Positions 38,895-47,297 of a stretch of 64,000 bases of DNA are shown piece after piece (the first letter of the stretch is position 1; every line of letters starts with the position of its first letter). The notes beneath the pieces were generated by a model, which saw only the letters and a program-made list of their open reading frames with translations, had not been told where the DNA came from and did not search any database. A program made the translations under genes and the position numbers. This DNA is from Mycobacterium simiae (GTDB lineage: Bacteria > Actinomycetota > Actinomycetes > Mycobacteriales > Mycobacteriaceae). The DNA lies in NCBI RefSeq assembly GCF_010727605.1, contig NZ_AP022568.1:372001-436000 (forward strand), written 5' to 3'.

Positions 38895-41093
38895 TTGTCG
38901 AATCCTGAGTACGAAGACGAATTGCGGTCCGAGCAGCGCTACGTGACCGGCCTCTACGCACGGCTGGACGCCGACCGCGCCCGGGCCAAGGATCGGTATC
39001 GAACCGCACTGCGGGGCGACGGCGGCAGCCTCGCCGACCGTGATGCCGAGGTGCGTGCGCTGGCGCGGGAGGTCAAGCGGCTCGACGTGGCGGACTACGG
39101 CCTGTGCTTCGGGCGGTTGGACGCGCTGTCCGGCGAGCGCACCTACATCGGCCGGATCGGGTTGTTCGATGCCGACGACGAGTATCGGCCGCTGCTGCTG
39201 GACTGGCGGACACCGGCCGCACGCGCCTTCTACGTCGCCACCGCCGCGAGTCCGGAGGGCATGCGCCGGCGCCGGCAATTCCACACCCGCGAGCGGCGCG
39301 TCGTCGACTTCACCGACGAGTTCTTCGGCCGGCCGGGTGAGGCGGCGGCGGGCGGCTCGGAGGACTGGGCCCTGCTCGCCGCGGTCAATGCGCCCCGGGG
39401 CGACGGCATGCGCGACATCGTGGCGACGATCCAGGCCGAACAGGACGAGATCATCCGGCTGGACCATCCGGGTGTGCTGGTGATCGAGGGCGGCCCCGGG
39501 ACCGGCAAGACGGTGGTGGCGTTGCACCGCGTCGCGTATCTGCTCTACACCCAGCGCGAGCGCATCGAACGCCATGGTGTGTTGGTGGTGGGGCCCAATT
39601 CGGCGTTTCTGCGCCACGTCGACCGCGTGCTGCCGTCGCTGGGTGAGTCCAGCGTGGTGTTCATGACACCGGGCGATCTGGTGCCCGGGCTGCACATCAC
39701 CGCCGAGGACACTCCGGAGTGCGCGGCGTTCAAGGGCTCACTGAAAATCCTCGACGTGCTGGCCGCGGCGATTGCCGATCGACAGCGAGTGCCCGTGCGG
39801 CCGTTGGAGATCGAGCTGGCCGACGTCACGGTGCGCATCGACGCCGAGATCGCGGGGTGGGCGCGGGAAGAAGCGCGCGCCAGCGGACAGCCACACAACC
39901 AGGCCCGGGCCGTATTCACCGACATCCTCACCTGGGCGCTGACCGAGCGCGCGATCGCGCGGATCGGGCGCGGCTGGCTGACCCGCGAGGACCGCGCGGC
40001 GTGGGAACAGCTGCGGTCCGATCTGCTTGCCGAGCTGGCGGATAACCACCAGTTCGCCGCCGCGCTGGACCGGTTGTGGCCGATCCTGACTCCGCAGGAG
40101 TTGCTGACGTCGCTGTACCTGTCCCCCGAGCGGTTGCAGGCCGTGGGCGCACCCCAGACGCTGTTGCGCGTCGCCGGCGAACCCTGGACGGTGTCCGACG
40201 TGCCGCTGCTCGACGAGCTGGTGGATCTGCTGGGTTACGACAAGACGGCCGCGGAGTCGGCCGAGGCCAGCGCCGAGCGGGAACGCAACTACGAGGCCGA
40301 GTACGCCGCCGGGGTGTTGGACCTGATGGTCGCCCGCGAGGATCTGATGGACGACGAGGACCACCTGATCGCCCGTGACGTGATCCATGCCGAGGCCCTA
40401 GCGGACCGGTTCGTCGAGCGCGACACCCGTGAACTCGCCGATCGTGCTGCCGCAGATCGAGATTGGACATACCGGCACATCGTCGTCGATGAAGCTCAGG
40501 AGCTCTCCGAAATGGATTGGCGGGTGCTGATGCGGCGTTGCCCGGGTCGCTCGTTCACGGTGGTCGGCGATCTGGCCCAGCGCCGCTCGGCGGCGGGCGC
40601 GACCTCCTGGGAAGCCATGCTGGCGCCGTATGTGGCCGATCGCTGGGAGTACCGGTCCCTGACGGTGAACTATCGCACCCCGCAGGAGATCATGACCGTC
40701 GCCGCCGCGCTGCTCGAGGAGTTCGCCCCCGCGGTCCGTCCGCCGGAGTCGGTGCGCTCCTGTGGTGTCCGGCCATGGGCCCGGAAGGTGACCGACGACG
40801 AACTGATGGGTGCCATCGAGGAATTCGTGCGTGACGAGGCCGGCCGCGAAGGCACCAGCGTGGTGATCGGCCCGCCCGGCGTGCCGGGCACGGTGCCGGC
40901 CTCGGAGACCAAGGGGCTCGAGTTCGACGCGGTACTGGTGGTCGACCCGCAGCGGATTCTCGCCGACGGCCCACGTGGCGCGGCCGAGCTCTATGTCGCG
41001 CTCACCCGTGCCACGCAGCGCCTCGGCGTCCTGCATCGAGATCCGTTGCCGCTGGCGCTGTCCGGCCTGGATGAACTCGAGACGCGCCAGTAG
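38895..41093 (+). CDS. HelD/HelR-type RNA polymerase-associated superfamily I helicase
   Basis: 732 residues from TTG 38895, with GGAGGA 4 bp upstream. A charged coiled-coil N-terminus (YVTGLYARLDADRARAKDRY) would enter the RNA polymerase secondary channel. Next come the HelD-specific GRIGLFDADDEYRPLLLDWR and the ATPase core: Walker A IEGGPGTGKTVVALHR, Walker B IVVDEAQELSEMDWR, LTVNYRTPQEIM, and the UvrD_C motif SETKGLEFDAVLVVDP. HelD strips RNA polymerase from DNA; related HelR proteins in Streptomyces and M. abscessus confer rifamycin tolerance. M. tuberculosis has dhaA at this position (recalled), so the gene is a lineage difference. Confidence 0.9.
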   Translation: MSNPEYEDELRSEQRYVTGLYARLDADRARAKDRYRTALRGDGGSLADRDAEVRALAREVKRLDVADYGLCFGRLDALSGERTYIGRIGLFDADDEYRPLLLDWRTPAARAFYVATAASPEGMRRRRQFHTRERRVVDFTDEFFGRPGEAAAGGSEDWALLAAVNAPRGDGMRDIVATIQAEQDEIIRLDHPGVLVIEGGPGTGKTVVALHRVAYLLYTQRERIERHGVLVVGPNSAFLRHVDRVLPSLGESSVVFMTPGDLVPGLHITAEDTPECAAFKGSLKILDVLAAAIADRQRVPVRPLEIELADVTVRIDAEIAGWAREEARASGQPHNQARAVFTDILTWALTERAIARIGRGWLTREDRAAWEQLRSDLLAELADNHQFAAALDRLWPILTPQELLTSLYLSPERLQAVGAPQTLLRVAGEPWTVSDVPLLDELVDLLGYDKTAAESAEASAERERNYEAEYAAGVLDLMVAREDLMDDEDHLIARDVIHAEALADRFVERDTRELADRAAADRDWTYRHIVVDEAQELSEMDWRVLMRRCPGRSFTVVGDLAQRRSAAGATSWEAMLAPYVADRWEYRSLTVNYRTPQEIMTVAAALLEEFAPAVRPPESVRSCGVRPWARKVTDDELMGAIEEFVRDEAGREGTSVVIGPPGVPGTVPASETKGLEFDAVLVVDPQRILADGPRGAAELYVALTRATQRLGVLHRDPLPLALSGLDELETRQ

Positions 41094-41102
41094 TGGGGAC
41101 CG

Positions 41103-41468
41103 TCAGAATGGCGGTGGTTCTTCGTCGGTCTTCGGGGGCACCGTGGCGACGTAGCTTGACGCGCGCTCTTCCCGTCGCGCCGTGCGAGCGTCGCGATTCC
41201 GTCGGCGCTCGGTGGTGATGCGCGTGGCGCGGTCCTGGGCGCGGGTGCGGGTGCGTCGCGGCATCATCACGGTCCGGCTCCCGCAGTAGTCGCCCGGCGG
41301 CTCGACTTCGGGCGCCGGCATACCGCCCGTTGCCCGACACAGACTCGGAAACAGCAGCGCGCTGCCCGGCGTCGTGACGTGTGTCCGTCCCGCAGGCGAG
41401 GTCAAGATCAGCGTGCCGTCGGGCAATTGCTCGTCCCGCCACCCCCAGAACGTCTTGACCAGGTGATG
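41103..41468 (-). pseudogene. C-terminal fragment of split DUF222/HNH (13E12-type) gene
   Basis: This is the 3' part of the HNH gene whose 5' part lies at 57339-58464. From the core CAT (41466-41468) the frame reads HHLVKTFWGWRDEQLPDGTL, then ILTSPAGRTHVTTPGSALLF, the conserved tail that follows the HNH motif in mycobacterial 13E12 proteins. It ends in an Arg-rich stretch and TDEEPPPF. An internal ATG at 41426 could start a short product, but without the HNH residues it is surely not functional. The left attachment junction of the element is its upstream end. Confidence 0.88.
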
Positions 41469-41470
41469 TC
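41464..41470. other. left attachment junction (attL)
   Basis: Chromosomal CCAGGTG runs into the 3-bp core ATG and then element sequence TCTCCGAC. The core is the only sequence shared with the right junction, as expected for a serine recombinase with a 2-bp crossover dinucleotide inside it. Confidence 0.7.
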
Positions 41471-41548
41471 TCCGACTGACTGAACTACATTCTTGATCTT
41501 GCGCCGCCAGCTACCCAACCAACGGGTGGGAGTGGACCTCACCAGTGG

Positions 41549-41719
41549 TCAGGCTGGTGATGGGCGCGCTGGTGGACCGAACCCTGGCGGGCTGGCACCC
41601 TCCAGGGGCCCGGCGTTCGCCAGGATCTCGCCCGCGATCTCGGTGTACTTCACATCGCGCAGTCTTCCATCCCTGTTGAACCAACTACGACGCGCTATCG
41701 CTCTGATGTCAGTCGCCAT
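41549..41719 (-). CDS. small hypothetical element protein
   Basis: 56 residues from ATG 41719, reading ATDIRAIARRSWFNRDGRLR, then DVKYTEIAGEILANAGPLEG and a Pro-rich end. Codon use is typical of the genome and the N-terminal 40 residues are well ordered, which is why I keep it despite its size. It is divergent from the SEC-C protein gene with a 15-bp gap and is the leftmost gene of the element. No motif is recognised and no clear ribosome site is seen. It might instead be a remnant of a longer gene. Confidence 0.42.
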   Translation of the reverse strand: MATDIRAIARRSWFNRDGRLRDVKYTEIAGEILANAGPLEGASPPGFGPPARPSPA

Positions 41720-41734
41720 GGCTATCGTCGGTCT

Positions 41735-42862
41735 GTGACTACAGGACTGGAGCGTCCCAACGCTTCGCTCGACCGTGTTGTCCGGCTGGACAATGTGCCC
41801 ATTACTCAGCACAGCGGTCCAGCCCCAAGAGCTAATTGTCCGTGTGGATCGCGCAAGCAGGCTCGGCGTTGCCACCGCGGCGTTGATGGTTCTTGGCTCG
41901 CCGAGCGCCCCCCGGCGTTGCTGACCGATGCCCGCACTGGCTACGCCAACCCCGGCTGCTACGCACGCGTAAGCAACGACTGCAGCGAGGATCTGACGTT
42001 GGAGCACTACATCAGCGACGACCTCCTCAAAAGCATCGCTTGGGATGGCAAGGCTGTGTTGGTGCGCGGGGCGGCGTGGTTGCCTTCGCAGACCGGAAAG
42101 TCCGTCGGGGTGAAGTCGTTTTCGTCGCGGATGCTCTGCGGCCGACACAACCGCGCCCTGTCGCCGCTCGACCATACGGCCACCGACTACTTCCGCTACT
42201 TCCTCGAAGACCAGCTCGACATCTTTAAGTTCCTCGGCAACGACGACCGGAAGAGCTTCGCGCGCAGCTTCATCATGGCCAGTGGTCCGTATATCGAGCT
42301 TTGGATGCTCAAGGTCCTGTGGGGCGCGATCGAATCGAAAGCCCTGACTGTCGACGGTCGAACCGCTTACCGATTCCGGCTCGGAGTCCCCGCCGAGCAA
42401 CTGGCCGAAATCCTCTGGCGCGGCGCAGACTGGCCAGGGCATTGGGGCATGTACGTAATCCAAGACCCCGACCACGATCAGCCAGTCACACCCAAAGCGG
42501 TGCGAATACGCCTCGAAAGCGACGGCCCCGAAATCTTAGGCGGATATATCCAGATGGCTCAATTCGAGTACCTCATCGCGTTCGAGCGCCCGCCCGTCCG
42601 TAACTTTTTTCGCCCCGGCGGGATGGCATTCAGGCGTGTCGGTTTCCCTGCTCACAGTTGCAAGTTGACCGCATTCGCGTGGCCTGAACTCGGGCATCCG
42701 ATAATCGACGTGGTCAGCGGGGTTCCGCCGCAACAAGACTTCACGGTGCCACCAAATGCGCGGTCCGCGGCGATGCACAACCAGATCATGCCCGGCTCGC
42801 TCAATCTCACTAGTGGCGCCGTCGTCCCTCTACCGCCACCGAATCGGTATTCGGGCCAGTGA
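41735..42862 (+). CDS. SEC-C-like zinc-motif protein with HNH-like Cys/His cluster
   Basis: 375 residues from GTG 41735. Residues about 29-48 read RANCPCGSRKQARRCHRG, a SEC-C-like zinc knuckle. Residues about 70-145 contain CYARVSNDCSEDLTLEHYIS and MLCGRHNRALSPLD, a C-x-C, EH, C-x2-H layout like a degenerate HNH/zinc-finger nuclease module. The rest, RSFIMASGPYIELWMLKVLW and following, is unfamiliar alpha/beta sequence. A role as a nuclease or restriction-type defence protein is possible but not shown. It stands alone at the cargo end of the element. Confidence 0.7.
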   Translation: MTTGLERPNASLDRVVRLDNVPITQHSGPAPRANCPCGSRKQARRCHRGVDGSWLAERPPALLTDARTGYANPGCYARVSNDCSEDLTLEHYISDDLLKSIAWDGKAVLVRGAAWLPSQTGKSVGVKSFSSRMLCGRHNRALSPLDHTATDYFRYFLEDQLDIFKFLGNDDRKSFARSFIMASGPYIELWMLKVLWGAIESKALTVDGRTAYRFRLGVPAEQLAEILWRGADWPGHWGMYVIQDPDHDQPVTPKAVRIRLESDGPEILGGYIQMAQFEYLIAFERPPVRNFFRPGGMAFRRVGFPAHSCKLTAFAWPELGHPIIDVVSGVPPQQDFTVPPNARSAAMHNQIMPGSLNLTSGAVVPLPPPNRYSGQ

Positions 42863-43097
42863 ACCGCCCGCGCTAGCCGAACAAGCCCTACGCGCGAGCT
42901 TGAACCGCAATCAGTTCGCGGCAGATGACCAGAGTTGCGCGACGTCCCTTCCGGGCGGCGCTTTCGATACCGAAATGCAAGGCGCAGACGAAATCAAGAA
43001 GGTGCGCACAGAGATCGGTCATGCGTGGGTGACGGCGGTAGCATCATGGTCGCCAGCCATCAGTGCTACGCGGCCAGCCAACCTTGGAGGGTACAGC

Positions 43098-43673
43098 ATG
43101 ACAGACTTTCCCACTGGTACCTATATGCTCCACGCGCGAATTCCAAACATCGAACTACTAAGACTTCAAAACGAATTTCTGAAAGTCGATGACATGGAGC
43201 ACCTTGGACATTCTTGGACGAGGTATCGACGAGCAAAGGGACCGACTTATAGACCGCCTGGCGTAGACACGCATACCACTATCGAGTTTGTCGATCCCGA
43301 CGTGCCGGATACTACTTTCAAGCTCAGCGATGAGGCCGCGGTCGCAGTGGCAGTGGCAGAGAACGGCGATTCGGTCACTTTCGCGCCCGGCATCTATGTC
43401 CTTGCTGGCGAAATGCCCGTTAGCGCACTCCCCGCACTGGGTACCAACGTTTTCCTGCCCGTCGATGAGGTCGATTACCTCGGATATGTATGGCGTAGAT
43501 TTCGGTTGACAAAGAAGTTCGCGCTGGCAGGCGGTGCGGACACTCTGACAGTCGAGTTCGCTGGTGGCGGCCAAGCGGCCATCTCGTACCCCGCCGGGCA
43601 GTCCACCCAGGTCTTGATGGCCGCTTGGCCAACTGGCAAAGTACTCGGTGAGCTTCTGGGACGAAACCCGTAG
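43098..43673 (+). CDS. hypothetical protein made of two homologous repeats
   Basis: 191 residues from ATG 43098 with GGAGG 7 bp upstream; longer frames upstream exist but lack a ribosome site. It contains two copies of an about 75-residue unit. Copy 1: GTYMLHARIPNIELLRLQNE, FLKVDDMEHLGHSWTRYRR, THTTIEFVDP. Copy 2: GIYVLAGEMPVSALPALGTN, VFLPVDEVDYLGYVWRRFRL, DTLTVEFAGG. The shared core V-D-E/D-x-x-Y/H-L-G-x-x-W-x-R-x-R is striking. I do not recognise the fold. Its 3' end overlaps the next gene by 26 bp, so the two proteins probably act together. Confidence 0.72.
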   Translation: MTDFPTGTYMLHARIPNIELLRLQNEFLKVDDMEHLGHSWTRYRRAKGPTYRPPGVDTHTTIEFVDPDVPDTTFKLSDEAAVAVAVAENGDSVTFAPGIYVLAGEMPVSALPALGTNVFLPVDEVDYLGYVWRRFRLTKKFALAGGADTLTVEFAGGGQAAISYPAGQSTQVLMAAWPTGKVLGELLGRNP

Positions 43674-44394
43674 CACCTTCCCGCACGTGGTCAACCGGCG
43701 AGCTGGCAAGATATCCACGTGGGAAACGCGGCGATGCACGTTTGCTGCTCGCAGCGCTGTGCAGTTCAGCATCATTCTCGCGGTTACCCTGTGGTTCGGT
43801 CAGCCACACGGCAGCCTGGCTGTGTGGTGGAATGCGCACTGGCCGTATCTGCGGCAGTTGGCAATTCGAAAAAATATCTCCGCCGCGATACAGGCAATCG
43901 GAGCGCTCGTCACCTTCTACGGGCTATTGCGCGCCTACCTCCGGGCAACATATAACCAAACCGTTACGGAACGCATAACGAGCTGGGTTACGAAGGCTTG
44001 GGGAAGGCTGCTCAAACTACCCCAAACAATTACTCTCTCGGGCATTCCGTCATCGGCGGCCTTCGGACGCTTAGGTATTACACAAACTCCGCCGCCGCAC
44101 AATGTCGACATCACACAGAACCTGCACGAGCAGATCAAGCGGCTAGCTCAGTACGTGCACGACAGGACCGACGAGTCATCAAAGATGGCACTAGACATCA
44201 CCAAACTGACGCTAGAGGTCGACGGGGTAAAAGATGCCGTATCGGAACTGGAGTGCAAGATGCGGGAGCACACGACCTCTGAGATTCAAGCGTTCGACAA
44301 CAAGCTCGACAGCAAGCAGGCCCTCGATCTGACATGGGCGATCTGGGGAATCTTGGTTTCTTTCGTGGGTACTGTCCTCAGCCTCGGGACGTGA
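43648..44394 (+). CDS. membrane protein with coiled coil, coupled to two-repeat protein
   Basis: 248 residues from GTG 43648, overlapping the upstream gene by 26 bp. Hydrophobic segments lie near residues 36-55 (AVQFSIILAVTLWFG), 77-97 (SAAIQAIGALVTFYGLLRAY) and 226-247 (LTWAIWGILVSFVGTVLSLG). Between them is a polar region with a predicted coiled coil (LTLEVDGVKDAVSELECKMR). A layout of membrane anchors plus coiled coil beside a soluble partner resembles membrane-effector pairs of phage-exclusion systems, but that is inference only. Confidence 0.68.
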   Translation: MSFWDETRSTFPHVVNRRAGKISTWETRRCTFAARSAVQFSIILAVTLWFGQPHGSLAVWWNAHWPYLRQLAIRKNISAAIQAIGALVTFYGLLRAYLRATYNQTVTERITSWVTKAWGRLLKLPQTITLSGIPSSAAFGRLGITQTPPPHNVDITQNLHEQIKRLAQYVHDRTDESSKMALDITKLTLEVDGVKDAVSELECKMREHTTSEIQAFDNKLDSKQALDLTWAIWGILVSFVGTVLSLGT

Positions 44395-44481
44395 GATAGG
44401 GCCAGGCGAAACGACAGGAACTAACTACGTCTAAGGCGTCCAAGACTCAACATTGCCGCCCAGCCAGCAGGGCTATCTAGG

Positions 44482-45483
44482 CTAGCTGGCTTGATAGGCG
44501 TCCAGCAGATCGAGAACGAATTTTAGCAATTCTGGATAGGTTTTGCAGACATCATCAATGGTCGGCCTCGGCCTTTTCGGCGTTTCGCGATGGACAAGTC
44601 CGCTCCGCATTTCATAAACGTACTGGAAAAACTTCTTCGCAGACTTCCCGTCGTACCTGCTCTCTAACAGTGCTGCTACCTGGAGTGATCCTGTGCGTGT
44701 TATCGACTCCTCTTTGGCGTTTTCTAATATTTCCGATATACGGCGTTTTACGCCGGGATCTGGCCAGTCGGCGACGTTAGCGAGTAATTCATCGATGGCT
44801 TCTAAAATTTGTTGCGGCCGATTCCGTTTTTCGAGAAGCACTTCTGTTGCGGTAACGAGCTGTATATGCCTAGTCTCCGGGTTGGAATCGGTCAGGGCTA
44901 GATGGACAATGCGGTAGGCTATGGCCTTTTGCCTATTCCACGGCAAGTAATCTCGGTGCCGTGCATCATTTACTCGTTGCTTTAATGTTTCAAGCCACCC
45001 TGATACATTCACAACTGGAATGCCCGGGATCGAGACAATGAATTTTGGGAGTGGGTCGCTTTTGTATACTAGCAGTCGGTAATCGTCAAATATTACTCTA
45101 TCCCCGACTTCGATCCCAATCGCCCGGAAGGCCCCGGGCGGCTCATTTTCGTAAATTTTGTCAAATGTAGGAATCACCCGGTCAGCGTCATCGGGACCGA
45201 AATCGACGCCTCTGCCTTCTCGGGCGAAGACGATTGTCAAGTATTGTCGCCACTTGCGCCCAGCAGCCGCCGCCGCGTCGACATCGACGTAGTAGCTGCC
45301 TTCAAGGATGAGCTCGTCGGCCCTAGAACTGAGATTGGTTCTCACTACAAATCCCTTGCCCCGTTCCGGCTTCAGGACTACCAAGCCATCATCGGCCGAG
45401 TTGGCGAGCTCAACCTCGGTGGTGTCAGTGCCTAACCGGTCACCGTCTGGGAGCCGAAATCGGTTACGGAACGTGTAGGCCAT
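44482..45483 (-). CDS. HEPN-domain protein, AT-rich cargo gene
   Basis: 333 residues from ATG 45483; an ATG at 45567 would add 28 less plausible residues. The N-terminal half (LVVLKPERGKGFVVRTNLSS; YLTIVFAREGRGVDFGPDDA) is unfamiliar. The C-terminal about 150 residues are helical and include an Rx4H motif in YEMRSGLVHRETPKRP, the signature of Apea-like HEPN RNases. Base and codon use are visibly more AT-rich than the surrounding genome (ATT, AAA, TTT codons), a sign of recent transfer. HEPN proteins are common effectors in abortive infection and toxin systems; no partner antitoxin is evident. It stands alone on the minus strand of the cargo region. Confidence 0.65.
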   Translation of the reverse strand: MAYTFRNRFRLPDGDRLGTDTTEVELANSADDGLVVLKPERGKGFVVRTNLSSRADELILEGSYYVDVDAAAAAGRKWRQYLTIVFAREGRGVDFGPDDADRVIPTFDKIYENEPPGAFRAIGIEVGDRVIFDDYRLLVYKSDPLPKFIVSIPGIPVVNVSGWLETLKQRVNDARHRDYLPWNRQKAIAYRIVHLALTDSNPETRHIQLVTATEVLLEKRNRPQQILEAIDELLANVADWPDPGVKRRISEILENAKEESITRTGSLQVAALLESRYDGKSAKKFFQYVYEMRSGLVHRETPKRPRPTIDDVCKTYPELLKFVLDLLDAYQAS

Positions 45484-45627
45484 CTTCAGAATGCTGGCAC
45501 AAAGCTGCGGCGATCCAGGACACGTCGCAAATCTGCCACCGATGAGTTGCGGAAGTCCGATGGTCAACGGCTGGTCGACCCTCCAAAGTGACTACCGCCC
45601 TCTGCACAGTCGCCCTAACATCGGCGC

Positions 45628-45924
45628 ATGGGGACGAACACACTGGCAGTGCCCAGCGACCAGCTCCTACAGGCAGCTAGTCAATGGCAGGGCTTGAGCG
45701 CCGGGCTGGCTACCACGGCACCTTCACCGGGGCAATCGTTTCAGCCGACCACGGCGGCGATTAGCGCCATCGACGCGGCAATCGGGGTGGGTGCGGCAGC
45801 GTGCATGGCTCGCATTCAAGACACAGCGGCCAAAGTCACCTCGGCTGCCACTGGCTACGCCAACCAAGACACCAGGGGGCGGGGCCAACTCGGAGCTGTC
45901 GCACCGCCGGTAGTGATGGTGTGA
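45628..45924 (+). CDS. EspC-like type VII secretion substrate
   Basis: 98 residues from ATG 45628. The protein fits the ESX EspC-like helical hairpin: LAVPSDQLLQAASQWQGLSA, a central TTAAISAIDAAIGVGAAACM, and MARIQDTAAKVTSAATGYANQD. The last contains a YxxxD export motif (YANQD) right after helix 2, as in ESX substrates. The stop overlaps the next start in GTGA, so the two products are made together, as is usual for paired type VII partners. The host chromosome would have to supply the ESX machinery. Confidence 0.75.
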   Translation: MGTNTLAVPSDQLLQAASQWQGLSAGLATTAPSPGQSFQPTTAAISAIDAAIGVGAAACMARIQDTAAKVTSAATGYANQDTRGRGQLGAVAPPVVMV

Positions 45925-46847
45925 CGATGGTGCCGACGCTGTCGCAACTGCAGGCGTGGGACACCGACCACCTGGCCAATGCTGCCAGCTATTGGACGAA
46001 CACGGCCGACCGCTGGGAAGACGCCTTCACCCAGGTCCGCAACCAGTCCAACATGGGGTGGGAAGGCCAAGGCGGCGAGGCGCTGCGTACCCGAGCAGGT
46101 CGTGACCTGGCCACGGTCAGCACCAAAGGCGACCTACTGCGAAACGCGGCCAAGGTTGCACGTACCGGAGCCAGCGAGATCAGCGCGGCGCAGCGTCGGG
46201 CGCTGTATGCCGTTGAGGATGCCGAAAACGCGGGGTTCGTAGTCGGGGAGGATCTATCAGTCACCGACACGCACTGCTACGCGGACCCGGCCCAGCAGGC
46301 AACCCGGCAAGCCCAGGCGGATACATTTGCGACGGACATTCACGGCAAAGCGGCTCAGTTGCTGGCTGTCGAGACACAGATATCGGGCCAATTGACTAGC
46401 GCCGCTGGTGATGTCGGTGCCATGGACTTTGCCGGCCCGGGCTCACCGGCCAATGGCAACGGCGTCCAGCTGGTCGACTACACAGAGAACTCCCCAGCGC
46501 CACCGGGACTTCCACAACCCTTGAAAGACTTCATCAACTTCCAGCTGCAAGGCAAGCCGCTGCCGCCGATGACCGGCCCACCCATCACGGAAATCGAAAA
46601 CCGGATAGCGGTGATCCAGCAATCCCAAGAGTGGCAGCAGTGGTTGGCCGCGCATCCCGCCGCCAAAACGTGCGGCACCGGCGACATCATGAAGGCATTG
46701 GGTTCAATGGCTGCCGGGGACCTGTCGCTACTGGCTGGCGCGGCCGGAGCGCCCGAGACTTTCACGGCCAGTTTTTGGCTAGGCCTGATGGCTTGGGCGA
46801 CCGGGCAAGCTGTGGGAGTCGGCACCCTTGCGACGTGTGGGTCGTAG
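45921..46847 (+). CDS. WXG-type type VII secreted protein with C-terminal extension
   Basis: 308 residues from GTG 45921. The N-terminal about 100 residues form a WXG100-like hairpin: QAWDTDHLANAASYWTNTAD, GWEGQGGEALRTRAG (W-x-G), then ARTGASEISAAQRRALYAVE, giving a YxxxD motif (YAVED). A Pro-rich linker follows (PAPPGLPQPLKD; GKPLPPMTGPP). The C-terminal part WLAAHPAAKTCGTGDIMKAL ends in a hydrophobic stretch (SFWLGLMAWATGQAVGVGTL) that could insert in a membrane. It may be a secreted toxin or effector; no catalytic motif is recognised. Coupled to the EspC-like gene before it. Confidence 0.72.
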   Translation: MTMVPTLSQLQAWDTDHLANAASYWTNTADRWEDAFTQVRNQSNMGWEGQGGEALRTRAGRDLATVSTKGDLLRNAAKVARTGASEISAAQRRALYAVEDAENAGFVVGEDLSVTDTHCYADPAQQATRQAQADTFATDIHGKAAQLLAVETQISGQLTSAAGDVGAMDFAGPGSPANGNGVQLVDYTENSPAPPGLPQPLKDFINFQLQGKPLPPMTGPPITEIENRIAVIQQSQEWQQWLAAHPAAKTCGTGDIMKALGSMAAGDLSLLAGAAGAPETFTASFWLGLMAWATGQAVGVGTLATCGS

Positions 46848-46856
46848 GCTGAAATC

Positions 46857-47144
46857 ATGCAGCTTGCACTGGTCGTCGTCGGCGCGATTTTTGTCCTCGT
46901 CGCAGGTCTCGTCACGATCCAGCGGCTACGCCGGTCGCCACGACAGTCTGCAGCCCGAAAGGCGATGTGGGGCAATCTTGGCCAGCTGGTAGCCACGGCC
47001 ATCTTCATCGCCCTTGCCGCACTCGCCACTCACAGCGCAAACGCTTTACTTCGGTGGGGACCGGTCGTCGCCGCGTCATTTACCGCCATCAACGTGGTCG
47101 TCACTCTAGCTATATACAAAAGGCGCGCTGAGGCGTCCGCGTAA
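46857..47144 (+). CDS. small membrane protein of the type VII cassette
   Basis: 95 residues from ATG 46857, 9 bp after the WXG-type gene. Three hydrophobic segments are seen: residues 2-22 (LALVVVGAIFVLVAGLVTI), 43-62 (LVATAIFIALAALATHS) and 68-88 (WGPVVAASFTAINVVVTLAI), with a basic loop QRLRRSPRQSAARKAMWGN. As the third gene of the cassette it is a candidate immunity or chaperone-type membrane protein for the hydrophobic C-terminus of the upstream product, which is inference from gene order. Confidence 0.65.
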   Translation: MQLALVVVGAIFVLVAGLVTIQRLRRSPRQSAARKAMWGNLGQLVATAIFIALAALATHSANALLRWGPVVAASFTAINVVVTLAIYKRRAEASA

Positions 47145-47297
47145 CTGCTGCGGCTAAGCTCTGGCGACTATCTGCCGATGCGCGGCCGTCCTAGCGTCAG
47201 TCCACTGCCCAGTGCGACTTACCGGCCCATCGTCTCGACACGTTCTTATTGCTGGCTCGCAAAGCGTATCTGCGCGCCCATTCGTTGGCTACTTGGT

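Noticed and set aside
41002..41442. 146-codon frame overlapping the HNH C-terminal fragment
   Set aside because: Arg/His/Thr-rich shadow; the overlapping frame gives the conserved 13E12 tail.
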